Source of the DNA: Armatimonadaceae bacterium
Lineage (GTDB): Bacteria; Armatimonadota; Armatimonadia; Armatimonadales; Armatimonadaceae
Reading direction: 5' to 3'
Length of the DNA stretch: 64,000 nt
Assembly (NCBI GenBank): GCA_030447685.1
Contig: JAUJOK010000008.1
Coordinates: forward strand, 53,808 to 117,807
Positions 36,260 through 44,898 of this stretch are shown in pieces. Each line of letters begins with the position of its first letter. The first letter of the stretch is position 1. The notes beneath the pieces were generated by a model. It saw only the letters and a program-made list of their open reading frames with translations, was not told the origin of the DNA and ran no database searches. Position numbers and translations under genes: made by a program.

Positions 36260-37974
36260 ATGATGACATTCCCCCGCCGCATTCCGGGCCAGGCAGCAAC
36301 CCTTTTGATGGGCATAAGCCTCGCGCTGTTCAGCGCGCCCAGAGCGAACGCTGCGGACTGGCCGCTCCTTCGCGGCAATGTGCAGCGCTCCGGCGTTTCC
36401 GAAGAAAAAGTCACCCCGCCGCTGTCGCTTTTGTGGCGGTTCACCAGCGCTCCTCAGCCTAAAAACCCGAACGCTCCGGCAATTGTCGGCAATACCGTCT
36501 ATTTTGCCTCCGGCAGCGTGGCATCGGGTGGCGGCGTGGTCTACGCGCTGGACGTGCAGACGGGCGCGCAGAAATGGCGCTATCCGAGCACCGGCGGGTT
36601 AGCCGGTCACAGCTTTCAAACCGCTCCTCTCGTCGCCGATGGCTTTGTCTATATCGGCGCGTCGGACGGCAAGCTTTACGTTCTGAACGCTGGCAACGGC
36701 GAACTGGCCCAGAGCTTTCAAACTGGCGGTTCGATCACCTCGTCCCCGGCTATCTATAACGGGGTTCTGCTTTTCGGCTCAAACGACGACACGCTATATG
36801 CGCTGAACCCGACCACGCTGGCTCCGGTATGGCGTCAGGCGTATAAGGCCGGGGACAACGTCAACTCCGCTCCGCTGGTCGCCGATAACATGGTGTTCTT
36901 CACGACCTCCGACCAGAACATCCATGCGGTAAGCGCGGCCAACGGTATCGCGAAGTGGAGATTCCGTACGCAGTTCGTGCCGCGTCAGGACAGTCTGGTG
37001 TATGCGGACAACACGCTGTACGTCGCCGCCGGGCCGCGCCTGCATGCGTTCCTGGCGCGTTCGGGCAGCTCGCGCTGGACGGTTCCTTTTGCGAACGATA
37101 TCGCCGCTCCCCCGGTAGCTGCCGGAGGCGTGGTGTATGTGGTGGATCGCGAGCGCAGGATGTACGCGCTGCGCGCCAATAATGCGCGCGCGGTGTGGAA
37201 AGAGCCGATCCTGCTGCCCTATAACCCGGCGGCGGCCCCGACTATCTCCGGCGACGTGATCTACATTCCGACGGATCGCAACCTGATCCTGGCGGTGTCG
37301 CGTGAGGACGGCAAGATTCTCTGGGAATACACGGTTCAGCCCGCGACGAACCGGCCTAACGTCCTCCCCTCCCCTACACCGTGCTTTCCGCGCCGATTGC
37401 CATTGCGAACGGCGCGCTGTACGCCCTTTCCGACGACGGCAGCCTGAGCGCCTTCCGGCCCGATGCACCGGACACGACCCCGCCGCTGGCGGACCGGCTT
37501 TTCCCGCAGCCGGGTTCCATCGTATCGGGAGCGGGACAGATGACCTTTGCCGCCGAAGTAAAGGATTTAGGGTCGGGGCTGGATCGCGAATCCATTAAAA
37601 TCTCCCTCGACGGTCAGGAATTGGATGCGGTTTACGACATCGCTACCCGCCTGGTCTATTACCGCACGGCTACGAGAACCGGCGCGAACGCCGCAATGGC
37701 CAACGGGCGGCATAACGTGACGCTCTCAGTCCAGGACTATCGTGGTAATGTCCGTCAGGAGAATTGGTCGTTTACGGTGGACAACAGCCTTCCTGCTGCG
37801 CGCGATTTTCAGGCTCCCACTGCGCCGCGCGGTGCCCGTCCCACAACCGGTCAGCCGGGTGTCGGACGACCCGGTGGTAACCGCCCTGGCGGCAACCGAC
37901 CCGGCGGGAGGCCGGCCAGACCGCGCGGCGGCAACCGCCCCGGTCGCGGCGGGGGCGGCGGTCGGCCACTTTAA
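36260..37974 (+). CDS. Exported PQQ-like beta-propeller protein, one apparent frameshift
   Basis: A signal peptide (ending ANAADWPLLRGN) leads into repeated propeller blades of the YALDVQTGAQKWRYP type: VYIGASDGKLYVLNAGNGE, LLFGSNDDTLYALNP, VVYVVDRERRMYALRANN. Near 37365, in a C-rich stretch, the frame changes; the next frame continues with VLSAPIAIANGALYALSDDGSL and a Fn3-like domain, so one base is probably missing. The tail repeats RPGGN and ends Gly/Arg-rich. It resembles BamB-like or surface propellers; no quinone enzyme partner is nearby. Confidence 0.75.
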
Positions 37975-38003
37975 CCATATCCATTCCGGGAAGGTGAACT
38001 GCC

Positions 38004-38456
38004 GTGGGACGCGTCGCACTGAGCATTATCTTCACGCTTCTGTTCGCGGCGGCGCTCCTGTACGCCCAGATCGAGAACCCGGAACCGATCACCGTCAACC
38101 TGGGGACGCTGGCTAAAGGCTGGCGTCCCTATCTTTTCGAGATCGCCCTGTTTCCGGCGCTGATTCTGTTCGTCTTCGCGCTGCTTCTTTCGCTTTCGCG
38201 CAGCAGCAAACAGGACACCGAACAAAAGCAGGCCCTGGAAGCCGCGCAGGCCCGGCTGCGGGAGCAGGAAGAGCGGCTGACGGCGCTTGAGGCGCAGCTA
38301 CGCACGGTCGGAATGCTTCCCGTGGAGGAGACACCGGCGGCGGCGGAAGAAAGTAACGAAGAAGATCACAGCAGCAGCCACGCCGCTTCGAAACCCCCAA
38401 AGGAGATACCTGCCGATGACGCTCCCCGCGTCCGGGTTTCGCGCGCCATCCATTGA
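38004..38456 (+). CDS. LapA-like (DUF1049) membrane protein
   Basis: This 150-residue protein has two membrane segments (about 5-21 and 45-65), a short loop with PITVNLG, and a long C-terminal coiled coil (EQKQALEAAQARLREQEERL). This is the LapA/DUF1049 layout linked to envelope assembly in other bacteria. GTG 38004 follows GGAAGG. Its 3' end overlaps the dprA start by 41 bp. Confidence 0.7.
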   Translation: MGRVALSIIFTLLFAAALLYAQIENPEPITVNLGTLAKGWRPYLFEIALFPALILFVFALLLSLSRSSKQDTEQKQALEAAQARLREQEERLTALEAQLRTVGMLPVEETPAAAEESNEEDHSSSHAASKPPKEIPADDAPRVRVSRAIH

Positions 38457-39654
38457 GTTTATTGCCTGCCATCGGCTCGCGGCAGCAGAACTGCCGCCTC
38501 ACCGCCTGCGCGCGCTGCTCACTTTCGCCGGTTCCCCTACTGAGGCGCTGCAAATACAGTCTTCCGATCTGATGGGGCCAAAGATAGGTTTGACGGAGAA
38601 GCAAATAGCCCGCCTGGGAGCGGCCCTTCAGGTCAATCTTTCACCCAAGTTTATTGAGAAGGCGGAATCCCTTGGGGTGCAGGTGATATGCTTTGACCGC
38701 CAAGCGGATTATCCGGCCAACCTGGTCTCTTTAAAGGACGCGCCGCCGCTTTTGTTTGTTCGCGGCGCGCTGCATGCCGACGACAAATTCTCCATCGCCA
38801 TTGTCGGGTCACGCCGGGCCACCAGCTACGGCCACAAGCAGGCGGAGCGTTTCGCTCGGACGTTCGCTGAGCGGGGCCTGGCCGTTATCTCCGGCGGCGC
38901 GGCGGGTATCGATACGGCGGCGCATCGGGGGGCGCTCTGGTCGGGCGGGCGCACGGTAGCGGTTCTGGGCTGCGGCGTGGATGTCACCTATCCAAGCGAG
39001 AACCGAGCACTTTTTGCCGAGATCGTCGAGCGGGGCGGGGCTATCGTGTCAGAATTCGCGCTGGAAACCAGGCCGGAGCCGTGGCGCTTCCCGACGCGCA
39101 ACCGGATTATCGCCGGTATCGCGCAGGCGACGGTGCTGGTGGAAACGCCAAAAGATTCGGGCGCGCTTATCACCGCACAGAATGCCGCTGAATATGGGCG
39201 CGATGTGTGGGTAGTTCCCGGCCCGGTGGATACGGGGCGCTCACGCGGGGGCCATCAGTTGGTTCAGGACGGCGCGGCGCTTGCCGATGCCCCGGAAGAC
39301 GTTTTGACGGGCCTGGGCATTCCTGTGGAACCGCCACCCGCTCCGCGTCAAAAAACGGAAGTAGTCCCTGTCCGCGCCGCTGCTCCCACACCGACAGCGG
39401 CCACGGCGAGCGCGGCGAGCGCGGCGGAAACGGCAGCGCCTGCTCCTGCTGCTCCGCCACCACCCGTACCTACGGGCTTGTCGGAGCCGGAAATTCAACT
39501 GCTACGCCACCTGGACCTGACGCCACGCCACCTGGACGAAGCGTCCGCCGCCGCCGCGCTCATTGCTCCGCAGGCGACGGTAGCCGCGACCCTGCTGGAG
39601 ATGAAAGGATTGGTCCGCCGTCTGCCGGGGAACCTTTATGTGCGCGCCCTTTGA
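38416..39654 (+). CDS. dprA: DNA processing protein DprA
   Basis: This 412-residue protein loads RecA on incoming single strands during transformation. The Rossmann core reads IAIVGSRRATSYGHKQAERF, GGAAGIDTAAHRGAL, AVLGCGVDVTYPSEN, FPTRNRIIAGI and ALITAQNAAEYGRDVWVVPG. An N-terminal SAM-like part and a C-terminal winged helix (LSEPEIQLLRHLD) flank it, with a long Ala/Pro linker between. ATG 38416 has AGGAGA upstream. No other competence gene except a ComB-named phosphatase unrelated to uptake is present. Confidence 0.95.
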   Translation: MTLPASGFRAPSIEFIACHRLAAAELPPHRLRALLTFAGSPTEALQIQSSDLMGPKIGLTEKQIARLGAALQVNLSPKFIEKAESLGVQVICFDRQADYPANLVSLKDAPPLLFVRGALHADDKFSIAIVGSRRATSYGHKQAERFARTFAERGLAVISGGAAGIDTAAHRGALWSGGRTVAVLGCGVDVTYPSENRALFAEIVERGGAIVSEFALETRPEPWRFPTRNRIIAGIAQATVLVETPKDSGALITAQNAAEYGRDVWVVPGPVDTGRSRGGHQLVQDGAALADAPEDVLTGLGIPVEPPPAPRQKTEVVPVRAAAPTPTAATASAASAAETAAPAPAAPPPPVPTGLSEPEIQLLRHLDLTPRHLDEASAAAALIAPQATVAATLLEMKGLVRRLPGNLYVRAL

Positions 39655-39687
39655 GGCTATAAAGAAAATAAAGAGAGGATATAGATT

Positions 39688-39885
39688 ATGAAGAAGAAAA
39701 AGCCTGCGGTTTCGCCGGAAGCGGCGAAGATACTGGAACAGTACCGGAATGCCGGTAAGACCCTGCCCGCTGCCGAAGGCGGCGATGTGACCGCCGCTCC
39801 CGGAACCGGATCGGCGCAAAAGCCCAGCGCCCCGGTTCCGCCGCACAACCCGACACGGCAAAGGAGCGGTGTCCGGGGGAAGTAG
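39688..39885 (+). CDS. Small hypothetical protein
   Basis: This 65-residue basic protein (KKKKPAVSPEAAKILEQYR) has a helical start and a Pro/Ala tail. GAGAGG lies 10 bases upstream of the ATG, and it follows dprA by 33 bp. No family recognised; low complexity makes the call uncertain. Confidence 0.5.
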   Translation: MKKKKPAVSPEAAKILEQYRNAGKTLPAAEGGDVTAAPGTGSAQKPSAPVPPHNPTRQRSGVRGK

Positions 39886-39893
39886 TCAATTGG

Positions 39894-39943
39894 CCTCTCC
39901 CCCCTGCCCCCTCTCCTAAAGGAAAGGGGGCAGGGGGGAGAGG
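39894..39943. repeat. Palindromic intergenic element, copy B
   Basis: A 19-bp perfect inverted repeat (39894-39912 with 39925-39943) with the same TCCTAAAGGA centre as copy A. It lies between convergent genes and may terminate both. Confidence 0.85.
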
Positions 39944-39958
39944 TCTGCCCGAACATCT

Positions 39959-41557
39959 TTAATCGTCGAAGTCGTGGCGCGCGCCGACCGGGTCCTTGAG
40001 CATCGCCAGCTTGCCGTTTTCGACGTTGTAGATGCCGGTCGCGACGGTATCGATCAGCTCCTGGTCGTGCGTCGCCATCAGGATCGTGCCCTCGTAACGG
40101 GCGAGCGCCTGGCTCAGAACGGCGCGGGCAGCGGGGTCCAGGTGGTTCGTCGGTTCGTCCAGGACCAGCAGGTTCGCCGGGCGCAGCAGAAACTTCGCCA
40201 GCGCCACCCGCGAGCGCTCCCCGCCCGACAGAACACCGACCTTCTTAAAGACGGCATCGCCCCGGAATAGAAGGCGGGCGAGCAGGCCGCGCGCCATCTC
40301 CTCCTGCTGGTGGCCCAGTCCGTACAGCGTCTCTTCCATAACCTCGCGGCTATGATCCAGCGCCTCGGCCTGGTGCTGCGCAAAGTAGTTGACGATAGTC
40401 CGGGGGTGGACGAAAACGGAACCCTCGGTTACGTCGGTCTCCCCCACCACCATCTTCAGCAGCGTCGATTTGCCCGCGCCGTTCGGTCCGACCAGCGCGA
40501 TACGGTCGCCGCGCACCAGGGTCAGGTCGATATTGTCCAGGATCGTCCGGTCGCCGTAGCGCTTGGTGACATTAGTCAGCACCAGCGGCTCCGGGCTGGA
40601 GCGCGGTGATTCCGGCATCTCCACATAGATCGTCCGGGCCGCCCCCTTGGGCCGCTCGACCATGTCCAGCTTTTCCAGCATCTTTTTGCGGCTTTCGACC
40701 ACGCCCGCCTTGGACTTGTTGCCCTGGAACTGTGCAATAAACTCGCGGGTATTCGCCAGCTCTTTCTGCTGGGCATCATATTCGGCCTGCTGCCGGTCGC
40801 GCTCTTCCTGCTTCAGCCGCTGGTACTCGTCGTAGTCGCCGGTGTAGTCCTTGACCTGGCCCTCTTCCAGTTCCAGAACGCGCGTGATGGTCTGGTTCAA
40901 AAAGTACGGGTCATGCGAGATAATCACAACCGCGCCCGGATAGTTCGGGATGTAATCGTACATCAGCCAGAACTTGGCGGCGTCGTCCAAGTGGTTCGTC
41001 GGTTCGTCCAGAAGCAGATAGTCCGGCTCCTGCAAAAGCAGCTTCGCCATCGCGATACGCATCTGCCAGCCCCCGGAATAGGTGTCCGTCAGGCGACCGA
41101 TAGCGTCCTGCTCAAAGCCCAGCCCGGCAAGCACCCGACCGATGCGCGCATCCACCGTATGGGCTTCCAGACGATTTAGATCGTTCGCGGCCCGATCCAG
41201 TTCGGCAAGCTGCGCCCGGCTGGCGGTGTCGCCGTCGGTGCCCACGGCGGCGGCGGCGAGCGCGAACCGCTCCTCGACATCGGCGACGTTGGGTAGCGCG
41301 GCGCGCATCTCCTCACCGACAGTGACGCCAAGGCGACACTGCGACTCCTGAGACAGATAGCCGACGCTCGCATTGTGCGCGGAAACGGTGCCTTTGTCCG
41401 GCTCGGTCAGCCCGGCCAGGATACGCATTAAGGTGGATTTGCCCGCGCCGTTGGGACCGACGAGGCCGACGCGGTCTTTGGGGCGAATCAGCAGGGACAC
41501 GTCCTTGAGGACGGCCTGCGGGCCGAAGGTTTTATGGATTTTTTCTGCGGTCAGCAT
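39959..41557 (-). CDS. ABC-F family ATPase
   Basis: This 532-residue soluble protein has two ABC domains: Walker A GPNGAGKST twice, signatures YSGGWQMRIAMAKLLL and LSGGERSRVALAKFLL, and Walker B LLLDEPTNHLD and LVLDEPTNHLD. The inter-domain linker is charged (EERDRQQAEYDAQQKELAN), as in ribosome-acting ABC-F proteins. It has no membrane domain. Start ATG 41557 has a weak ribosome site. The promoter-terminator arrangement upstream suggests attenuation, as known for some antibiotic-response ABC-F genes. Confidence 0.92.
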   Translation of the reverse strand: MLTAEKIHKTFGPQAVLKDVSLLIRPKDRVGLVGPNGAGKSTLMRILAGLTEPDKGTVSAHNASVGYLSQESQCRLGVTVGEEMRAALPNVADVEERFALAAAAVGTDGDTASRAQLAELDRAANDLNRLEAHTVDARIGRVLAGLGFEQDAIGRLTDTYSGGWQMRIAMAKLLLQEPDYLLLDEPTNHLDDAAKFWLMYDYIPNYPGAVVIISHDPYFLNQTITRVLELEEGQVKDYTGDYDEYQRLKQEERDRQQAEYDAQQKELANTREFIAQFQGNKSKAGVVESRKKMLEKLDMVERPKGAARTIYVEMPESPRSSPEPLVLTNVTKRYGDRTILDNIDLTLVRGDRIALVGPNGAGKSTLLKMVVGETDVTEGSVFVHPRTIVNYFAQHQAEALDHSREVMEETLYGLGHQQEEMARGLLARLLFRGDAVFKKVGVLSGGERSRVALAKFLLRPANLLVLDEPTNHLDPAARAVLSQALARYEGTILMATHDQELIDTVATGIYNVENGKLAMLKDPVGARHDFDD

Positions 41558-41652
41558 GTTGGCTGCGGTTCCCTTTCCCGCACCTTTGTACTGGCGCGGT
41601 GCATCTCGTGTGCGCGAACCCCGGCGTCTTCGCAGGCTTTCCCACACCTCGT

Positions 41653-41684
41653 AAAAAGGGGCGGCCCGCTTTCGAGGGCCGCCC
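41653..41684 (-). terminator. Terminator hairpin in the ABC-F leader
   Basis: On the minus strand a 9-bp perfect stem (41676-41684 with 41659-41667) and 8-base loop is followed by five U (41653-41657). It lies between the promoter at 41706-41734 and the ABC-F start at 41557. Confidence 0.75.
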
Positions 41685-41705
41685 TGCTGTGTCAAAACTG
41701 TTGTT

Positions 41706-41734
41706 ATTATACCGCAGCAAGGTTCGGGCCGCAA
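41706..41734 (-). promoter_or_regulatory. Promoter of the ABC-F gene
   Basis: On the minus strand TTGCGG (41729-41734), a 17-base spacer, and consensus TATAAT (41706-41711). The leader to the ATG is about 140 bases. Confidence 0.65.
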
Positions 41735-42006
41735 CTTGCATGCCCTGAGCAGTTAGGATACAATGCCGCTTGCCGGACCGCCCGGTGACACTCCCCCTTC
41801 ATCATACGTATAACACAGGGAGCAAGTGGGTAAACGGGTGAGCAGCCCGTCGAATAAATTCGCGGACTGACCTACCCCCCCGGCCCCCTCCCTAAAGGGA
41901 AGGGGAGAAGGAACCTGCGAAGGTCGCACAGCGCGTCGCTGCAGGCTTTGTACACTTTACAGCCTCGGATTCATCCGATGGTGATAAAACGGAATTTTTA
42001 TAAAAC
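41735..42006. other. Intergenic region with palindrome copy C, upstream of topA
   Basis: This stretch holds a degenerate copy of the palindromic family at 41884-41905 (CCCCCTCCCT, AA, AGGGAAGGGG). A weak TATAAC near 41808 might be a -10 for topA. No gene is visible. Confidence 0.45.
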
Positions 42007-44304
42007 ATGGCTAAATCACTGATAATTGTGGAGTCACCTGCCAAGACGAAGACGCTCAAGGGGTTCCTGGGCCGCGATTTCCAGATCGAGGCCAGCATGG
42101 GCCACGTCCGCGATCTGCCGTCCTCGAAGCTGGGTGTGGATGTGGACAACAACTTCGAGCCGAGCTACGTCCCCCTGCCGGATCGTAAGGATGTGCTCAA
42201 GAAGCTGACGGAAGCGGCCAAGGGCGCGGAAACCGTCTACCTTGCCTCCGACCCGGACCGGGAGGGGGAAGCCATCGCCTGGCATGTTGCCCATGCGCTG
42301 AAGCTGAGCGACAAGAAGATACGGCGCATCCAGTTCAACGAAATCACCAAAAGCGCCGTTCAGGAGGCGCTGCGCCATCCGCGCACCATCAATATAGACC
42401 GGGTGAACGCCCAGCAGGCGCGGCGTGTGCTGGACCGGCTGGTCGGCTATAAAATATCGCCGCTGCTATGGCGCAAGGTCAAGAAGAATCTGTCGGCGGG
42501 GCGCGTGCAGTCCGTCGCCGTGCGGCTGATTTGCGACCGCGAGCGCGAGGTTCTGGCGTTCGTGCCGGTCGAATACTGGAGCGTCACCGCAAAGCTGTCG
42601 CCGCAGGCTCCCGCCAAAAAGCAGCCGTTCGATGCCGCGCTCACCCTGCGCGACGGCAAGAAGCTGGAGCTGCACAACCAGGAAGAAGCGGACGAAGTTC
42701 TTCGCAACCTGAAGGGGGCGACTTACCGGGTCGCGAAGGCCAAGAAATCGGAGCGGCAGCGGCGGCCCTATGCGCCGTTTATCACCTCTACTTTGCAGCA
42801 GGAGGCGGCGCGCAAGCTGGGCTTTTCGGCCAAGCGCGCGATGAGCGTCGCGCAGCAGTTGTACGAAGGTATCGACCTGGGTTCGGACGGCGGGCAGGTG
42901 GGTCTGATTACTTATATGCGTACCGACTCGACCCGGATTGCCGGGGAAGCGCAGGCGGACGCCAAAAAGTACATCGTCACCCAGTACGGCCCGGAATACG
43001 CGCCGGAGCGCTTCAATGTTTATAAGAGCAAGGGTTCCGCCCAGGATGCCCACGAGGCGATTCGCCCTACGTCTGTGTTCCGCGAGCCGGATTCTATCAG
43101 GGGGCACCTGTCGGCGGACCAGTACAAGCTGTACCGGCTGGTGTGGCTGCGCTTTGTCGCCTCGCAGATGAAGCCGGCGATACTGGATGTAGTAACGGCG
43201 GACATCGAGGCGAATAATTACACCTTCCGCGCGACCGGTTCGACCATCAAGTTCGACGGCTTTCTGCGTGTCTACACTGAGGGCAAGGACGATACGAAGC
43301 AGGTGGACGACGAGGAGAAGCCGCCGCTGCCGCCGCTTTCCGAGGGCCAGTTGCTTGACCTCCTCGATCTGCTGCCCAAACAGCACTTCACCGAGCCGCC
43401 GCCCCGCTTCACCGAGGCGACACTGGTCAAGGCGCTGGAGGAGCAGGGTATCGGTCGCCCGTCCACGTATGCGTCCATTATCTCGACCATCCAGGATCGG
43501 GAGTACGTCGTGCTGGAAGAAAAGAAGTTCAAACCGACCGAGCTGGGCTTCGTCGTCACCGACCTTCTGGTAAAGCACTTCCCGACTATCCTTGACGTAC
43601 AGTTCACGGCAGGGATGGAAGATAAGCTGGATACCATTGAGGAAGGCCAGCAGGATTGGGTCGTCCTGATGCGCGATTTTTACGGCCCCTTCGCCCAGAC
43701 CGTTTCCGCCGCTGAAGAGGGCATGGAAAAGTTCGCGAAGGAGTCAGACATTCCGTGCCCGAACTGCGGACGCATGCTGGTGGAGCGGTTCGGTCGTCTG
43801 GGCAAGTTCCTGGGCTGCCCCGGCTATCCCGAATGCAAGTACATCCATCGCGAAGCGCAGGCCGAAGGGGATGGCGCTGCTGCTGCCGCTGCGCCGGTGG
43901 AAAGTGAGATTGCCTGCCCGAATTGCGGGCGCATGCTGGTGGAAAAAACGGGACGCTTCGGTAAGTTCCTTGCGTGTCCCGGCTACCCGGAGTGCAAGTA
44001 CATCCATAAGGACCCGCCGAAAACGACAGGCATTACCTGCCCCGAATGCAAGCAGGGCGAGATCGTGGAGAAACGCTCGAAAAAAGGCCCCTTCTACGGC
44101 TGCAACCGCTACCCGAACTGTAAGTTCACGCTCCCGGCCAAGCCTATCGGTCGCGACTGCCCGACCTGCGGCTCGCTGCTGATCGAGCGCGGCTTCAAGG
44201 GCAGGGTAACGGGGGTGCGCTGCTCCAACAAGGAGTGCAATTACACCGAGGGCGCGGTGGAGGCCGCCGGTCACGAAGAAGAACCGGAAGCGCTGGCTGC
44301 CTGA
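42007..44304 (+). CDS. topA: DNA topoisomerase I
   Basis: This 765-residue type IA enzyme relaxes negative supercoils. The TOPRIM domain reads LIIVESPAKTKTL and LASDPDREGEAIAWH; the active-site tyrosine is in YMRTDSTR; and KKNLSAGRVQSVA and HEAIRPT are intact. Four C-terminal Cys4 zinc ribbons follow (CPNCGRMLVERFGRLGKF and its near copy, CPECKQG, CPTCGSLL). The first two differ mainly by a short VERF/VEKT change, so one ribbon was probably duplicated. Its stop overlaps the ATG of a zeta-toxin remnant. Confidence 0.97.
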   Translation: MAKSLIIVESPAKTKTLKGFLGRDFQIEASMGHVRDLPSSKLGVDVDNNFEPSYVPLPDRKDVLKKLTEAAKGAETVYLASDPDREGEAIAWHVAHALKLSDKKIRRIQFNEITKSAVQEALRHPRTINIDRVNAQQARRVLDRLVGYKISPLLWRKVKKNLSAGRVQSVAVRLICDREREVLAFVPVEYWSVTAKLSPQAPAKKQPFDAALTLRDGKKLELHNQEEADEVLRNLKGATYRVAKAKKSERQRRPYAPFITSTLQQEAARKLGFSAKRAMSVAQQLYEGIDLGSDGGQVGLITYMRTDSTRIAGEAQADAKKYIVTQYGPEYAPERFNVYKSKGSAQDAHEAIRPTSVFREPDSIRGHLSADQYKLYRLVWLRFVASQMKPAILDVVTADIEANNYTFRATGSTIKFDGFLRVYTEGKDDTKQVDDEEKPPLPPLSEGQLLDLLDLLPKQHFTEPPPRFTEATLVKALEEQGIGRPSTYASIISTIQDREYVVLEEKKFKPTELGFVVTDLLVKHFPTILDVQFTAGMEDKLDTIEEGQQDWVVLMRDFYGPFAQTVSAAEEGMEKFAKESDIPCPNCGRMLVERFGRLGKFLGCPGYPECKYIHREAQAEGDGAAAAAAPVESEIACPNCGRMLVEKTGRFGKFLACPGYPECKYIHKDPPKTTGITCPECKQGEIVEKRSKKGPFYGCNRYPNCKFTLPAKPIGRDCPTCGSLLIERGFKGRVTGVRCSNKECNYTEGAVEAAGHEEEPEALAA

Positions 44305-44536
44305 TGGAGAAGACGCCGCCAGAGGTAGTGCTTATCGCCGGGCCTAACGGCGGCGGCATGAGCGCGGCTTGTACAATTTCTTCGCGCTCTACCAGCCGCT
44401 CGCAGATCGATGGCGGGTATACCAGAATTTCCAACTCGGTAGACCAAAACTGGTTGCGACTGGGGGTGTCTCCCTGCGTACCCGTGTAAATAACCGAATT
44501 CTTTGGTCACAGATAAAGGAACAGGCCGCCCAATGA
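44304..44536 (+). pseudogene. Decayed zeta-toxin-family kinase
   Basis: The first frame reads PPEVVLIAGPNGGGMSAA, a zeta-type P-loop where the expected Lys of GKS is Met. The next frame reads YNFFALYQPLADRWRVYQNF and ends RILWSQIKEQAAQ, as at the C-terminus of this family. The middle (about 120 residues) is missing, with a frame change near 44370. The stop overlaps the antitoxin-like ATG as ATGA, as in an intact pair. Confidence 0.75.
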
Positions 44537-44751
44537 GCAAGGGTAATGGGAAAGCCGCAACGTCAGTTTTTGATGATACGCGCGAAGTAACGCGCCGCTT
44601 CAGCCTTGCTGTCCGCGAGGCGCTGCTTGATCATAAGCGGGCAGGCAATCCGGTAGCGATATGGCGCGACGGCAAGGTCGTTATCGTGCCGCCGGAGGAG
44701 ATAGAGGTATTTGAAGACGAGGCTTCTGCCGCTTCGACAGCGCCCCGATAA
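44533..44751 (+). CDS. Antitoxin-like protein, partner of zeta-toxin remnant
   Basis: This 72-residue protein reads FSLAVREALLDHKRAGNPVA, then IWRDGKVVIVPPEEI. This resembles small proteins encoded with zeta-family kinases, which typically have the same helix and a 'VWRDGKVV' strand. The overlap with the pseudogene suggests that it was once a toxin-antitoxin unit. It is intact, so the antidote outlived the toxin or acquired another role. Confidence 0.6.
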   Translation: MSKGNGKAATSVFDDTREVTRRFSLAVREALLDHKRAGNPVAIWRDGKVVIVPPEEIEVFEDEASAASTAPR

Positions 44752-44858
44752 GCGAGCCGCGTCCCGACATATCGGTGGACATGATCCGCCCGCACCTGCG
44801 CCGCGATGCGGGACCACTCCTATCGGGATATTCAGCGTGCGAAGGCGAGTTGCTGGTG

Positions 44859-44864
44859 TATAAT
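44859..44864 (+). promoter_or_regulatory. Possible -10 box of regulator gene
   Basis: A consensus TATAAT lies 35 bases before ATG 44899. No good -35 is visible at standard spacing. Confidence 0.35.
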
Positions 44865-44898
44865 AGTCCACTGCTCTTTTTACCGGGGACGCCGGAAA

